The notes beneath the pieces were generated by a model. That model was not told where the DNA came from, did no database searches, and saw only the letters and a list, made by a program, of their open reading frames with translations. This document shows, one piece after another, positions 35,901 through 44,716 of a DNA stretch of 64,000 nt. The translations under genes and the position numbers were made by a program. Source of the DNA: Leisingera sp. M658 (lineage in GTDB: Bacteria > Pseudomonadota > Alphaproteobacteria > Rhodobacterales > Rhodobacteraceae); contig NZ_CP083546.1 of the NCBI RefSeq assembly GCF_025144145.1, positions 1,132,501-1,196,500 on the forward strand, read 5' to 3'. Every line of letters starts with the position of its first letter. The first letter of the stretch is position 1.

Positions 35901-35920
35901 TGTGTTCACGCGTGAACGCA
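35901..35920. promoter_or_regulatory. Palindrome upstream of the winged-helix/sulfate-activation gene
   Basis: Perfect 14-bp core GTTCACGCGTGAAC at 35904-35917; the outer TG/CA pairs extend it to 20 bp with one mismatched pair per arm. It lies 20 bp upstream of the GTG start, where an operator for a MarR-type dimer would be expected. Confidence 0.6.
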
Positions 35921-36103
35921 TTGCATGGTTTGTCGGCAAAGCAAAGTGCAAATTCCGAAGGATTGGCGATTTTCTGCTGCGTTGTTTTGCTGCAACGGGG
36001 CAGGGCGGGCGGCAGGTTATCCGCCTTCGGCTGGCCGATACGGGCAGTCTGTCCGGCAGGGCAGACAGTGAAGGACAGGTGTTTTGCGCAGGGCGCGGCG
36101 GGC

Positions 36104-37783
36104 TTAACGCTGTTCTGCGGCCAGGGTCCGCGGCAGAGCAGCAGCAAAGGCCACGGGCAGGGCCCGGAGCGGTTCGGCAACGCCGCGCAGCTCAAAGGTC
36201 TCAAGCGCCAGATGGCCGGAATCGTATCCGGCGGCCTCCAGCACGCGGGCCGAGATCAGCAGTTCGACGCCCAGGTCCTTGGTCTTGGCCTCCAGCCGGC
36301 TGGCGGTGTTGACACTGCCGCCGATGATGGTGCGCGGGGCATGGCCGGCGCTGCCGATTTCGCCCAGAACCAGCTCGCCCAGGTGGATGCCGATACCAAT
36401 GCGGATCTCGGGTTCGCCATCCGCTGCCAGCTGGGCATTGAAGTCCTGAAGCGCATGGCCGATGGCGGTTGCGGCATCCAATGCCGCCCGGGCCGAGCGG
36501 GCGGGGGAGCGGGCCTCGAACAAGGCCAGCAGGCCGTCGCCAAGGTATTTGTCCACGGTGCCGCCCGCGCCAGTGACGGCGGGCACGATAGCGTCAAAGA
36601 AGCGGTTCAGCAGGAACACCACATCATAGGGCAGCTGGCCGGCGGTGCGGGCGGTAAATCCGCGCATGTCCAGAAACAGGATGGCAAGCTGCTGCTCACT
36701 GCCCTGGCTGGCATGGGCGCGGCCCTTTTGCCCGTCGGGGCGGAACATGCGGGTGACGGTCAGCGGCGCCTCTGGCCGGATCTGGCAGGCCAGCCGCATG
36801 TTGGCGGGGGCCTTGACCCGTTCCAGGCTGCGGGCCTCGGGCGGGGCGGGCGGCGGCAGGTGATCGCCGCCTTCGTCCACCACCACCCGGCAAGTGGTGC
36901 AGCGCCCCTTGCCGCCGCAGAGCGAAGTATGCTGGATCCCGTTGGCCTGGGACATCTGCAGCAGGGTCAGGCCGCGCTCGGCGCGGATTTCGGGACCGAA
37001 GGCATAGCGGATCTGCACCGCCCGGCGGCGGCGCAGCAGCCGGGCCAGAAGATGGGCCGCCGCAGTCAGCCCCAAAAGGATGAGGAAACCGGTGAACCAG
37101 CGGTTGTCAGTCTGGAACAGTTCGGCAAAAACCTCGCGGCTGGGCCAGTTGAAATCCGCCATCAGTTCGGCACGCCGGCTGCCTTCGACAAACAAGTCAT
37201 AGATACGGCGGCCTTCGGTCAGGAGGCCGGCCAGGGCAAAGCCGGGAATAAAGACCGCCAGCCCGGCCATCCAGGGGATCAGCGGCCGCCACCAGCGGGT
37301 GAGGCGCAGCCAGTAGTGCAGGCCCATGCAGCCGTGGATCCACACCGCCAGCAGCAGCGCGCTTTGCTGCCAGACCTCGGGCGAGGCCCACATCAGCACG
37401 ATCTGATAGGGGTATTCATCATTAACGCCATAGATTTCGTGCGAATAGCGGGTGAATACCAGATGGCTGAGCAGCTGCAGCGGGATCAACAGGCCCAGCA
37501 GGGTTTGCAACCCCTCGCCAAAACGCATCTTGAGGCTGCGGCGGCGGGCCAGGTTCCACAGGGCAAGGCCCGCGTGCAGGATCAGCGAGGTATAAAGGAT
37601 CAGGCCGCCGGCCCGGCTGCGGGTGATCAGCTGGCGGATGTCCTGGAAGTCATCCATCCATTCGGGCGACAACAGCCCCAGGCCGATGTTTATGAAATGG
37701 AAGAAGGCATAGGTAAGCAGCACCAGCCCGGTGATGATCCGGGTGCGGCTGATCCAATTGCCTTGCCAGAGTGCGCTTGCCAC
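36104..37783 (-). CDS. Class III adenylate/guanylate cyclase with [2Fe-2S] ferredoxin and membrane domains
   Basis: A 559-aa membrane signalling enzyme. Residues 1-250 hold about six hydrophobic helices with His residues (H29, H70, H107, H150, H156) placed as in fumarate reductase/succinate dehydrogenase cytochrome b subunits. Residues ~255-345 are a ferredoxin domain with C289, C295, C298, C333 (CGGKGRCTTC then LACQ). Residues ~365-545 are a class III cyclase: metal Asp in LDMRGF (D372) and KYLGDG (D416), with the ASR block following. GGAGGA precedes the GTG start. The layout suggests cyclic-nucleotide synthesis controlled by redox state. Heme binding is inferred only. ATP versus GTP use is not certain. 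Confidence 0.85.
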   Translation of the reverse strand: MASALWQGNWISRTRIITGLVLLTYAFFHFINIGLGLLSPEWMDDFQDIRQLITRSRAGGLILYTSLILHAGLALWNLARRRSLKMRFGEGLQTLLGLLIPLQLLSHLVFTRYSHEIYGVNDEYPYQIVLMWASPEVWQQSALLLAVWIHGCMGLHYWLRLTRWWRPLIPWMAGLAVFIPGFALAGLLTEGRRIYDLFVEGSRRAELMADFNWPSREVFAELFQTDNRWFTGFLILLGLTAAAHLLARLLRRRRAVQIRYAFGPEIRAERGLTLLQMSQANGIQHTSLCGGKGRCTTCRVVVDEGGDHLPPPAPPEARSLERVKAPANMRLACQIRPEAPLTVTRMFRPDGQKGRAHASQGSEQQLAILFLDMRGFTARTAGQLPYDVVFLLNRFFDAIVPAVTGAGGTVDKYLGDGLLALFEARSPARSARAALDAATAIGHALQDFNAQLAADGEPEIRIGIGIHLGELVLGEIGSAGHAPRTIIGGSVNTASRLEAKTKDLGVELLISARVLEAAGYDSGHLALETFELRGVAEPLRALPVAFAAALPRTLAAEQR

Positions 37784-37858
37784 CCCGGTCCTCCTGTTTC
37801 GCGGTTTCCGGGGTGCAGACTGCGGCGGGCAGGCGCGCCGGTCAAGGCAGCACGGCGT

Positions 37859-38917
37859 TTACGCCAGGGGCCGGTCTGCCAGCAGGCGGCTTTCCTTTTG
37901 TTTCAAAACCCTGCGGGCGGCAGGGTAGCCGCTGCCGTCGTCCAGTGCGAGACCGGGGAACAGCTCCAGGATTTCCTGCCGGGCGGCGGCACCGCCGCCG
38001 TCCAGAAGCTGGCTGCCAGGCTGGAAGCTTTCGGTCCAGAGACCATTGGAGAACACCGCCTGATGGCGCTCGAACAGCAGGTGCACATAGGTGGTCCGGG
38101 AAACCGGCTGCCGGGTCACGCCGGGATGCGCCTGCAGGTGGGCGGCGGCAGAGAGCACTTCGGGTTCCTCAAACAGCATCTGGCAGGCGGCGCCTTTCAG
38201 CAGCAGCCGGTGCTGCGGCGAGATCCAAAGGTCCTGGGCCGGCTGGCCGGGACCAAAGGCATCGGCCGCAACCCGCACCGGCTGCAGATGCGGACAGGCC
38301 TGCAACCAGTCAGGCCCGACCTGACGGATGCCAACCCAAAGAACCGGTTGAAAACCGTTGTCGCGGGTCAGCACCCGGTCGCCGGGGCGCAGCCGTTCCA
38401 CCGGGCGCAGGCCCTGATCGGTGCAGATGGCGGTGCCGGTCACGAAACAAGGCACAAAGCTGTCGTATTGAGAGGTGCCGGTATTGCTGCCGGAGGTTTT
38501 CTGGTACCGCGCGCCGTCCTTCAGCGGGGTATCGGTGGAAAACCCCCAGACATCCTGTGTGACGCCGTTCCGGGAAAACACGGTGATGGTGATGACCGGG
38601 CCGAACGGATTGCCGCCGGCATCAAGCTGTTGCACGTAGTGGTGCGATTCGGCCTCGACCGGGGTGCCGCTGGCCACCATGGAGCCGCCATCGACGATGG
38701 TATGGCCGCCTGACTGGTCATCCTCCATCGTATCAGCATCGCCGGCAGTGTCGTCGAGGGTGACCTGTTCAATGGCGTAACTGGAATCGTAGGTAAAGAT
38801 TGTGCCGGCCGGGGTGTCCGAATTGTTGATGATCGAACTGCCCGCAGTCATATGGGGGGAGCCGTCATCGACGGTAAAAGCGGCCGCATTGAGCGCGCTT
38901 AAAGTTCGTATCGCCAT
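37859..38917 (-). CDS. Hint-domain protein (copy 1)
   Basis: A 352-aa protein. Residues ~1-150 are an acidic, Thr/Ser/Gly-rich beta domain with no signal peptide. Residues ~150-300 form a Hint (Hedgehog/intein) module: CFVTGTAICTDQGLRPVE, GDRVLTRDNGFQPVLWVG, and block B ISPQHRLLL. Hint modules of this type in roseobacters accompany exported repeat proteins and may self-cleave at the Cys. Processing here is unproven. The gene stands alone with AT-richer sequence upstream. Confidence 0.82.
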   Translation of the reverse strand: MAIRTLSALNAAAFTVDDGSPHMTAGSSIINNSDTPAGTIFTYDSSYAIEQVTLDDTAGDADTMEDDQSGGHTIVDGGSMVASGTPVEAESHHYVQQLDAGGNPFGPVITITVFSRNGVTQDVWGFSTDTPLKDGARYQKTSGSNTGTSQYDSFVPCFVTGTAICTDQGLRPVERLRPGDRVLTRDNGFQPVLWVGIRQVGPDWLQACPHLQPVRVAADAFGPGQPAQDLWISPQHRLLLKGAACQMLFEEPEVLSAAAHLQAHPGVTRQPVSRTTYVHLLFERHQAVFSNGLWTESFQPGSQLLDGGGAAARQEILELFPGLALDDGSGYPAARRVLKQKESRLLADRPLA

Positions 38918-39235
38918 TTCGGCCCCCCGGCAGAACGATCTGATGTGCAGTCGCTTTCGCGAGGGTTTTGCGGTGTTTTGTCTAATGCCGGGTTAAGGCG
39001 CCGCAGAATGGCGGATGAATTTTTTCGGATGCCTGTTTGGCAAAGTGCAGCCGCATGTGAAGTGCCGTTTAAATGATGTATTTCAGAGGTTTGACTGATT
39101 GGTGGTGGCCTGCGGCGAACCAGCGCAGAGGCACAGGCGGCCCCGCCGCACGGCTGCGCCGGGCCTGCGGTCCTGATTGCCGGCCAAAGGTAAAACAAAA
39201 CGGGTTGGTTGAGTTTCAGCCTTGCGCAGGCAGGC
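38918..39235. other. Non-coding gap upstream of Hint copy 1
   Basis: 318 bases without a credible gene. It must hold the Hint gene's promoter and the 3' end of the trxB-rraB transcript. I see no clear -35/-10 pair and no strong hairpin. Confidence 0.5.
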
Positions 39236-39574
39236 TCAGCCCTCCAGCCCCCAGCCGTCCGGTGCGAACCCGTGGGACAGGGCTGCGCGGGTGGCCACTT
39301 CCTCGCCGATCCAGATGCCGGTGGCGGAAATGATCTGCTCGGGCAGGGTGGCGATCAGAAAGGGCGCGCCGTCTTCGCTGTCCTCTGCGCTGACCCAGCT
39401 GCAGAGGTAGCCCTCGCGGCTGAGTTCCTTGGCCAGGGGCTGCCAGTCGGCGCCGTCGCGGGCGGGGACAAAGAAGTAATCAACGTCCGCCGCCTCGGGC
39501 AGGCCGTGTTCGGCCTGCAGATCGTTGAATGCCGCAACAGTTCCGGCCCGCTGGGTTTCGAAATCATGCGGCAT
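39236..39574 (-). CDS. rraB: RraB-family ribonuclease E inhibitor-like protein
   Basis: A 112-aa acidic cytosolic protein. The block VDYFFVPARDGADWQPLA and a C-terminal acidic beta-rich segment match RraB, which binds RNase E and modulates mRNA decay in enterobacteria. The role in alphaproteobacteria is extrapolated. It begins 6 bp after the trxB stop, so it is the second gene of a trxB-rraB unit. Confidence 0.75.
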   Translation of the reverse strand: MPHDFETQRAGTVAAFNDLQAEHGLPEAADVDYFFVPARDGADWQPLAKELSREGYLCSWVSAEDSEDGAPFLIATLPEQIISATGIWIGEEVATRAALSHGFAPDGWGLEG

Positions 39575-39580
39575 CCGGGA

Positions 39581-40522
39581 TCAGTCCTGCTCAGCCAGGA
39601 AACGTTCGGCGTCGAGTGCAGCCATACAGCCCATACCGGCCGACGTCACCGCCTGGCGGTACTTGTGGTCGGTGAGGTCCCCCGCGGCAAAAATACCGGG
39701 AACCGAGGTCTCAGTCGAGCCGGGTTTGACTTGGACATAGCCGCCGTTGTGCAGCTCCAGCACATCCTTGACCAGTTCATTGGCGGGCGCGTGGCCGATG
39801 GCGACAAAGACGCCTTTGCAGGGGATTTCCTTCAACTCGCCGGTTTGGACGTTCTTGACCACGATGCCCTCAACCCCCAGCGGGTTTTCGGTGCCCACGA
39901 CCTCTTCCAGCGTGTGGAACCACAGCGGCTCGATCTTGTCGTTCTTCATCAGGCGGTCGATCAGGATCTTCTCGGCGCGCAGCTCATCCCGGCGGTGAAC
40001 CAGGGTCACCTTGGAGGCGAAATTGGTCAGAAACAGCGCCTCTTCCACGGCGGTGTTGCCGCCGCCGATCACCACGATCTCCTGGCCGCGGTAGAAAAAT
40101 CCGTCGCAGGTGGCGCAGGCGGAGACGCCGAAACCTTTGAATTTTTCTTCCGATTCCAGACCCAGCCATTTGGCACGGGCACCTGTCGCCAGGATCACCG
40201 CATCGGCAGTGAAGGTTGTACCGCTGTCGGCCTTGGCCACAACCGGGCGCGCGGAAGTGTCGAGCGAGGTGATATAGTCGCCGATGACCTCACAGCCCAT
40301 CGCCTGGGCGTGCTCCTGCATCTTGATCATCAGGTCGGGGCCCTGCACCTCGGTGAAGCCGGGGTAATTCTCGACCTCGGTGGTAGTGGTCAGCTGGCCG
40401 CCGGGCTCAATGCCCTGAACCAGAACCGGCTCCAGCATGGCACGGGCGGCATAAACCCCTGCGGTATAGCCTGCAGGCCCGGAGCCGATGATCAGAACCT
40501 TAGTGTGGCGCGTCTCGCTCAT
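39581..40522 (-). CDS. trxB: Thioredoxin-disulfide reductase
   Basis: FAD/NADPH enzyme (313 aa) that reduces thioredoxin. It has [15 protein letters not shown] (FAD), the redox-active SACATCDG (CATC), [13 protein letters not shown] with HRRDELRA (NADPH site), and the C-terminal FAD block [13 protein letters not shown]. Start at the ATG at 40522 (MSETRHTKV). Divergent from lrp across a 240-bp region with direct repeats. Confidence 0.96.
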   Translation of the reverse strand: MSETRHTKVLIIGSGPAGYTAGVYAARAMLEPVLVQGIEPGGQLTTTTEVENYPGFTEVQGPDLMIKMQEHAQAMGCEVIGDYITSLDTSARPVVAKADSGTTFTADAVILATGARAKWLGLESEEKFKGFGVSACATCDGFFYRGQEIVVIGGGNTAVEEALFLTNFASKVTLVHRRDELRAEKILIDRLMKNDKIEPLWFHTLEEVVGTENPLGVEGIVVKNVQTGELKEIPCKGVFVAIGHAPANELVKDVLELHNGGYVQVKPGSTETSVPGIFAAGDLTDHKYRQAVTSAGMGCMAALDAERFLAEQD

Positions 40523-40660
40523 GTGTGTTCCCCACGTAATGCAGCCTGGCGGGCGTGCCGCCGTCAGGCAATGCATATAGCGTCAGGACCCGCGGGCTTA
40601 AACCCCCAAGGCTTGGCATGCGGCAGGGTGCAAATCTGCCGGGGAGGCGCGCATTGCGGC

Positions 40661-40679
40661 TTGCGCCCTTGGGGCGCAA
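40661..40679. repeat. 8-bp inverted repeat in the trxB-lrp intergenic region
   Basis: TTGCGCCC-ttg-GGGCGCAA. It lies just upstream of the lrp direct repeats and could be part of the shared control region. Confidence 0.6.
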
Positions 40680-40683
40680 AGAA

Positions 40684-40715
40684 TATTGCGCGGCGATGAA
40701 ACATTATTGCGCGGC
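40684..40715 (+). promoter_or_regulatory. Direct repeats over the lrp promoter (candidate operator)
   Basis: TATTGCGCGGC occurs at 40684-40694 and again at 40705-40715, exactly 21 bp (two helical turns) apart. The second copy contains the presumed -35. Confidence 0.6.
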
Positions 40716-40734
40716 CCGGCGGCGGTGCTATAAG
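40707..40734 (+). promoter_or_regulatory. lrp promoter
   Basis: TTGCGC, 16-bp spacer, TATAAG, 29 bp before the ATG. Confidence 0.5.
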
Positions 40735-40762
40735 AAACGCAAATTCCACAGGAGCATTGAAC

Positions 40763-41263
40763 ATGGTCACAACCCGCCTTGATCCGATCGATCGCAAGAT
40801 TTTGTCGGAGCTTCAGGCCGATGGGCGGATGACCAATGTGGAGCTGGCCAAGCGGGTCGGCATTTCGGCGCCGCCCTGTCTGCGCCGGGTGCGCGCATTG
40901 GAGGAGGCCGGGCTGATTCACGGCTACCACGCCGATGTGAATTCCCGCGAGCTGGGGTTTGAGGTGCAGGTCTTTGCCATGGTGGGGCTGGAAAGCCAGG
41001 CCGAGGTGGAGCTGAGCGCGTTCGAGGAGAAATGCCGCAGCTGGCCGCTGGTGCGCGAGTGCCATATGCTGAACGGCGAGGTGGATTTCATCCTGAAATG
41101 CGTTTCTCCGGATCTCAGCACCTTCCAAAGCTTCCTGACCGGCGATCTGCTGACCACGCCGAATGTGGCCAGCGTCAAGACCTCGCTGGTGATCCGCGGC
41201 GCTAAGGATGAGCCGGGCGTGCCGTTTGAGGTGCTGGAAGAGCGGCTGGCCCGCGAGGCATAA
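40763..41263 (+). CDS. Lrp/AsnC-family transcriptional regulator
   Basis: A 166-aa DNA-binding regulator. The helix-turn-helix (about 20-45: MTNVELAKRVGISAPPCLRR) is followed by the RAM/AsnC effector domain with the conserved GEVDFILKC block. AGGAG lies 8 nt before the ATG at 40763; a TTG two codons earlier is less likely. The family senses amino acids. The direct repeats over its promoter suggest self-regulation. Confidence 0.92.
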   Translation: MVTTRLDPIDRKILSELQADGRMTNVELAKRVGISAPPCLRRVRALEEAGLIHGYHADVNSRELGFEVQVFAMVGLESQAEVELSAFEEKCRSWPLVRECHMLNGEVDFILKCVSPDLSTFQSFLTGDLLTTPNVASVKTSLVIRGAKDEPGVPFEVLEERLAREA

Positions 41264-41290
41264 GGCGCGAACACGCAGCGGTTTGACATG

Positions 41291-41319
41291 AAAAAGCCGG
41301 GCAAAGGCGTGCCCGGCTT
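41291..41319 (-). terminator. Terminator of Hint copy 2
   Basis: Perfect 10-bp stem AAGCCGGGCA/TGCCCGGCTT with a 6-nt loop. On the minus strand it runs into TTT. It sits between the convergent lrp and Hint genes and may serve both. Confidence 0.8.
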
Positions 41320-41352
41320 AGGTGTATATGCGGGGCTGGGTGCCCCTTCAGC

Positions 41353-42132
41353 TTACAGAATGGCCGGGCTGGACCTGTTGCTGCCGGCCCTGGAATAAGC
41401 CAGCGGGCCAAAGTCCCGGATGCTGTCGGCATGGGCAAACATGTTCAGAAACAATGTCTTGATCGCGTAACTGGCCAGTTTCAGCGCATCCGGTCCCGGA
41501 TGGTAGGTCTCAAATTCCAGCCCGCCGATGGTGATTGCTGCGTGGCGCGGCAGGCAGAGGTGGTACATGTCCACCGGCGTCGGCGGGGCGGTTTCAAAGA
41601 TGCTCATACCGTCCTGAAACTCCGCAACCGGGGTCAGCAGCTGTCCGCTGTCCGCGCTCTGCAGATGCGGCGGGGTGCGCAGCAGCCGTGCTGCAGGTCC
41701 GGCCACAAGGCTGGAGGCCGGTTTTTGCAGGCCCAGGCTGTCGGCCATGAAACTGGTCAGGCGGTGGCTGCGGCCGCGGCTGCCGGGGCGTGCGGGTAGA
41801 ATGCTGGTGCGGCCGATCCAGACCAGCGGCTGACTGCCGCCGCCCTGGGTCAGGATGTCATCGCCGGGCAACAGGTCTTCGATGGCAACCGGGCCGTTGG
41901 CGGTTTCAACCAATGAGCCGCGGGAAAATGCGCAAAAGGCGTCTTCGAACAACGGCAGGGCAGGCGCAATGTGGCGGGTTTCGGAAATCGCACCGCTGGG
42001 CAGGAGGCTGCTGACCTCATAGCGCCGCAATTGCGGCTTGGTTGCACTGCGCAGCGCTGCTGGATCCTGTAGGAACGCATTGGCTTCAATTGCATTGGCT
42101 GCAGCTTTCTGCAGCGAGTGGGCGATGGTCAT
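41353..42132 (-). CDS. Hint-domain protein (copy 2)
   Basis: A 259-aa protein with a helical N terminus (~60 aa), then CAFSRGSLVETANGPVAIED and GDDILTQGGGSQPLVWIG, which align with Hint copy 1 (CFVTGTAI... and GDRVLTRDNGFQPVLWVG). Block B seems changed (RTPPHLQ in place of SPQHR), so self-processing is less certain than in copy 1. The C-terminal part (ITIGGLEFETYHPG) is typical of roseobacter Hint proteins. Stand-alone, with its own terminator. Confidence 0.78.
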   Translation of the reverse strand: MTIAHSLQKAAANAIEANAFLQDPAALRSATKPQLRRYEVSSLLPSGAISETRHIAPALPLFEDAFCAFSRGSLVETANGPVAIEDLLPGDDILTQGGGSQPLVWIGRTSILPARPGSRGRSHRLTSFMADSLGLQKPASSLVAGPAARLLRTPPHLQSADSGQLLTPVAEFQDGMSIFETAPPTPVDMYHLCLPRHAAITIGGLEFETYHPGPDALKLASYAIKTLFLNMFAHADSIRDFGPLAYSRAGSNRSSPAIL

Positions 42133-42460
42133 GCTGCCACCTTTCCTTTCAAACTGCCCGTTTGCATCGGCCCCCACCGGCAACACAGACGTGCTTGAAC
42201 GTTATGTATGTGCTCTAAATGGCGGGATTTAATTCTAATTGTCAAAAAATCTGAAGCAAACTGGTTAACATCAGGCCGGTCCTGAAACCGTTGCGGGCGG
42301 GTTCCGGCGGCAGGCCGGAACGGAGTTAAGACGATTCGGCTAAGGAAGCGTCAAGCGGCCGCTGGAGTTTGCATAGACCGGTTGGATGCCCTGACGGCGG
42401 CTGGCCGGGCTGGCGCGTTTGCACCAGGGGAGGCCGCCGGCAGGGCACCCGTCCCCGGCG
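42133..42460. other. Non-coding gap upstream of Hint copy 2
   Basis: 328 bases with no credible gene. It is AT-richer near 42220-42270, as expected of a promoter region. No clear operator seen. Confidence 0.5.
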
Positions 42461-42607
42461 TTAACCCAGTTTCTGCTTTGCGGCCTGGCGGCGGGGCTGG
42501 CTGCAGGTCTGGCCATCGCGGCGGCGCGCGGCGGCCCAAGGCAGAGTCACGGTCTCGCTCTTGGCGGAGCGGATGATGGAGGCAATAAAACGCTTGTTCA
42601 TCTTCAT
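42461..42607 (-). CDS. Small basic protein, 48 aa
   Basis: A short frame starting MKMNKRFIASIIRSAKSE and ending RRQAAKQKLG. It has an amphipathic N-terminal helix, the segment TLPWAAARRRDG in the middle, and many Arg/Lys residues. AAGGA lies ~11 nt before the first ATG; the second Met (start 42601) is an alternative. The layout resembles small conserved proteins I have seen in Rhodobacteraceae, but I cannot name a family. It is the only good frame in a 760-bp gap. Confidence 0.5.
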   Translation of the reverse strand: MKMNKRFIASIIRSAKSETVTLPWAAARRRDGQTCSQPRRQAAKQKLG

Positions 42608-42885
42608 GGTCTGGTCTGTCCTTCGCCCGGCAGCCGGCCTGGATGCGGGGCCGCTGCTGTTTGTGTTTTTCTGATCTGTTTATGGGTAACATTTGCGCCG
42701 CGAATATGACCGGATACGGGCAATTTTACCCTGGCACCGCAGCGGCGCACGGCAGGGGGCCGCCTGGTGAGGTTTTGGTTAAGATATTGGAAAGGCTGAC
42801 AAGATTTCCATCTTGCTGCGGGGGTGCCGCAGCGGAAGGTAAGAAATGCGGCGGAATTTAATAAAATTCGCCACAATTTCCCTGG

Positions 42886-42900
42886 TTAACGGGGCCTTAA
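42886..42900. promoter_or_regulatory. TTAA-N7-TTAA box (CtrA-like)
   Basis: TTAACGGGGCCTTAA. It overlaps the pgeF stop codon, so it may be coincidental. Confidence 0.3.
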
Positions 42901-43652
42901 AGCCGAATGCAGGAGATCAGGCGGCCGTAGTCGGCCTCTTTCGCGTGGGTCGCGCGGCGGTAGGAGTAGAATTTCTCAGGCTCGGAATAAGTGCAGTGAC
43001 GGGTCCATTCGGCCACGCCTACACCGGCCTGGCGCAGCTTGTGCAGGCCCAGGCCCGGCAGGTCGAACAGGTAGCGGCCGCCTTCGCCATTGGCAAAGAA
43101 CCGGGCGTAGCCGTCGTCCTGCATCACGAAATCTTCAAAGAACTCCGGGCCGACCTCGTAAGCGCGCTGCGAGATCGCGGGGCCGATCACTGCCGCCGTG
43201 TCCTCGCGCCGTGCGCCGAGGCCCTCCATCGCGTCCAGCGTGGCCTCCAGCACCCCGTCCAGAGTGCCGCGCCAGCCCGCATGGGCGGCGCCGATGACGC
43301 CGGCCTCCGGGTCGCAAAACAGCACCGGCTGGCAGTCAGCGGTCAGTATGGACAGCGCCAAACCCGGTATATTGGTGACCATGGCATCGGCGCGAGGGCG
43401 GTCCTGCGAGGGTTCTGTGACCACCAGCACATCGGCGCTGTGAACCTGATGCACGGCGCTGAGGTTTCCGGCGGGCACGTCCATCGCGGCGGCCACGCGG
43501 GCGCGGTTGATCTGCACTGCTTCGCGCTGATCGGTGGAGCCCAGGCCGCAGTTCAGCCCGTGGTAGATACCCGAGGAGGCGCCGCCTCTGCGGGTGAAAA
43601 AGCCGTGCCGCACCGGGCCAAGCAGATCGGACGTGAGAATTTCAAGCGTCAT
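42897..43652 (-). CDS. pgeF: YfiH/PgeF polyphenol oxidase (laccase-domain) family protein
   Basis: A 251-aa protein. The three metal/active-site blocks are intact: HQVHSADV, LTADCQPVLF and AHAGWRGTL. Family members act as purine nucleoside phosphorylases/deaminases or in peptidoglycan-precursor editing. The assignment between these roles cannot be made here. The start overlaps the MidA-like gene's stop by 4 bp (ATGA). Confidence 0.88.
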   Translation of the reverse strand: MTLEILTSDLLGPVRHGFFTRRGGASSGIYHGLNCGLGSTDQREAVQINRARVAAAMDVPAGNLSAVHQVHSADVLVVTEPSQDRPRADAMVTNIPGLALSILTADCQPVLFCDPEAGVIGAAHAGWRGTLDGVLEATLDAMEGLGARREDTAAVIGPAISQRAYEVGPEFFEDFVMQDDGYARFFANGEGGRYLFDLPGLGLHKLRQAGVGVAEWTRHCTYSEPEKFYSYRRATHAKEADYGRLISCIRL

Positions 43653-44716
43653 GGGTTCAATCCTGGCAAAGGAGCGGCCGTCGAGGGATAGAGGCCGAGC
43701 ACTTTGAACAGGTTTCCCATTTCATCGGGGTGCGTCAACCGCCGATGTGCAGCGATCAGGGAGTCCAGCGGCTCCCCCTGCAGCGGCGCGGCCAGGGCGC
43801 GGGCGCGGTCAGTGATGCCGAGACGCTCCAGAAACACTCCCTGCGGGGTGAGGCGTGTATAGGCGCAACCGGCGGTTTTGGCGGCTGTTGCCAGCACCTC
43901 GAAATCCACATGGGCGGTCAGGTCGGCCTCGCCGGGGGCCTGCAGCGGATCAGCGGGTTTATGCGCGTGCAAGGCTTGCAGGGTATCGCCAAGGGCGCGC
44001 CAGTCGCCATAATCCACGATCAGAGCCGCGCCGCCATGGGCAGCGATTCGGGATGCGATGGCCTGGGTGACAGGGGCGGCGGCGTCGCAGATCTCAACCA
44101 GATCGCCCTCCTGGGTGTCTGGCAGGCGGTGATCCAGGGCGGGCTGCGGCGCGGCGGGGCTGAGGCCGAAGGCCAGCCTGCCGTCTGTCAGGCCGATGCG
44201 GCGTTCGCTCCAGTGACCGCCGCTGCGGATGAATTGGCGGATAGGCAGGGCATCGAAAAACTCATTTGCCACCAGCAGCAGCGGCTGATCGGGGAGGGCG
44301 TCCACCGTGTCCAGCCACTCGGGGGCGTATGCCTCCAGTGTATTGGCTTGGGTGCGGCGCAGTTTCGGTGAGGCCTCGATCAGTTTGATTTGCATCGCCG
44401 CATGGAACCCCGGCACGCCGCGGGTGGCACGCAGCAGATCCGCCATCAGGGTGCCGCGGCCCGGTCCCAGTTCAGCAAGCGTGAACGGGGCCGGGGCGCC
44501 TTGGTCAAGCCAGCATTGGGCCAGGGCGAGGCCGATCAGTTCGCCGAACATCTGGCTGATTTCCGGCGCGGTGATGAAATCTCCCTGTGCGCCCAGCGGG
44601 TCACGGGTGGTGTAATAGCCATACTGCGGGTGCAGCAGACACTCCCCCATATAGGCGGCAACAGACATCGGGCCATCCGCCTGGATGCGGGCGGCAAGGT
44701 GATCTGCCAGGCTCAT
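43649..44716 (-). CDS. MidA/NDUFAF7-family SAM-dependent methyltransferase
   Basis: A 355-aa protein. Family blocks: [21 protein letters not shown] near the N terminus, [18 protein letters not shown], and the SAM motif [15 protein letters not shown]. In mitochondria NDUFAF7 methylates an arginine of a complex I subunit during assembly; in alphaproteobacteria the same is plausible. Overlaps lgt upstream and pgeF downstream by 4 bp each, so the three genes form one translationally coupled unit. Confidence 0.9.
   Translation of the reverse strand: MSLADHLAARIQADGPMSVAAYMGECLLHPQYGYYTTRDPLGAQGDFITAPEISQMFGELIGLALAQCWLDQGAPAPFTLAELGPGRGTLMADLLRATRGVPGFHAAMQIKLIEASPKLRRTQANTLEAYAPEWLDTVDALPDQPLLLVANEFFDALPIRQFIRSGGHWSERRIGLTDGRLAFGLSPAAPQPALDHRLPDTQEGDLVEICDAAAPVTQAIASRIAAHGGAALIVDYGDWRALGDTLQALHAHKPADPLQAPGEADLTAHVDFEVLATAAKTAGCAYTRLTPQGVFLERLGITDRARALAAPLQGEPLDSLIAAHRRLTHPDEMGNLFKVLGLYPSTAAPLPGLNP

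Noticed and set aside
35681..38713. A 1010-codon open frame on the plus strand, opposite the fusion, cyclase and Hint genes
   Set aside because: Antisense shadow of high-GC coding sequence: repetitive Gln/Arg/His/Gly composition and no domain, while the minus strand has clear enzymes.
42886..42900. CtrA site controlling pgeF or its neighbour
   Set aside because: It covers a stop codon at the 3' end of pgeF with no promoter of a downstream gene nearby, so chance is likely; kept only as a low-confidence feature.
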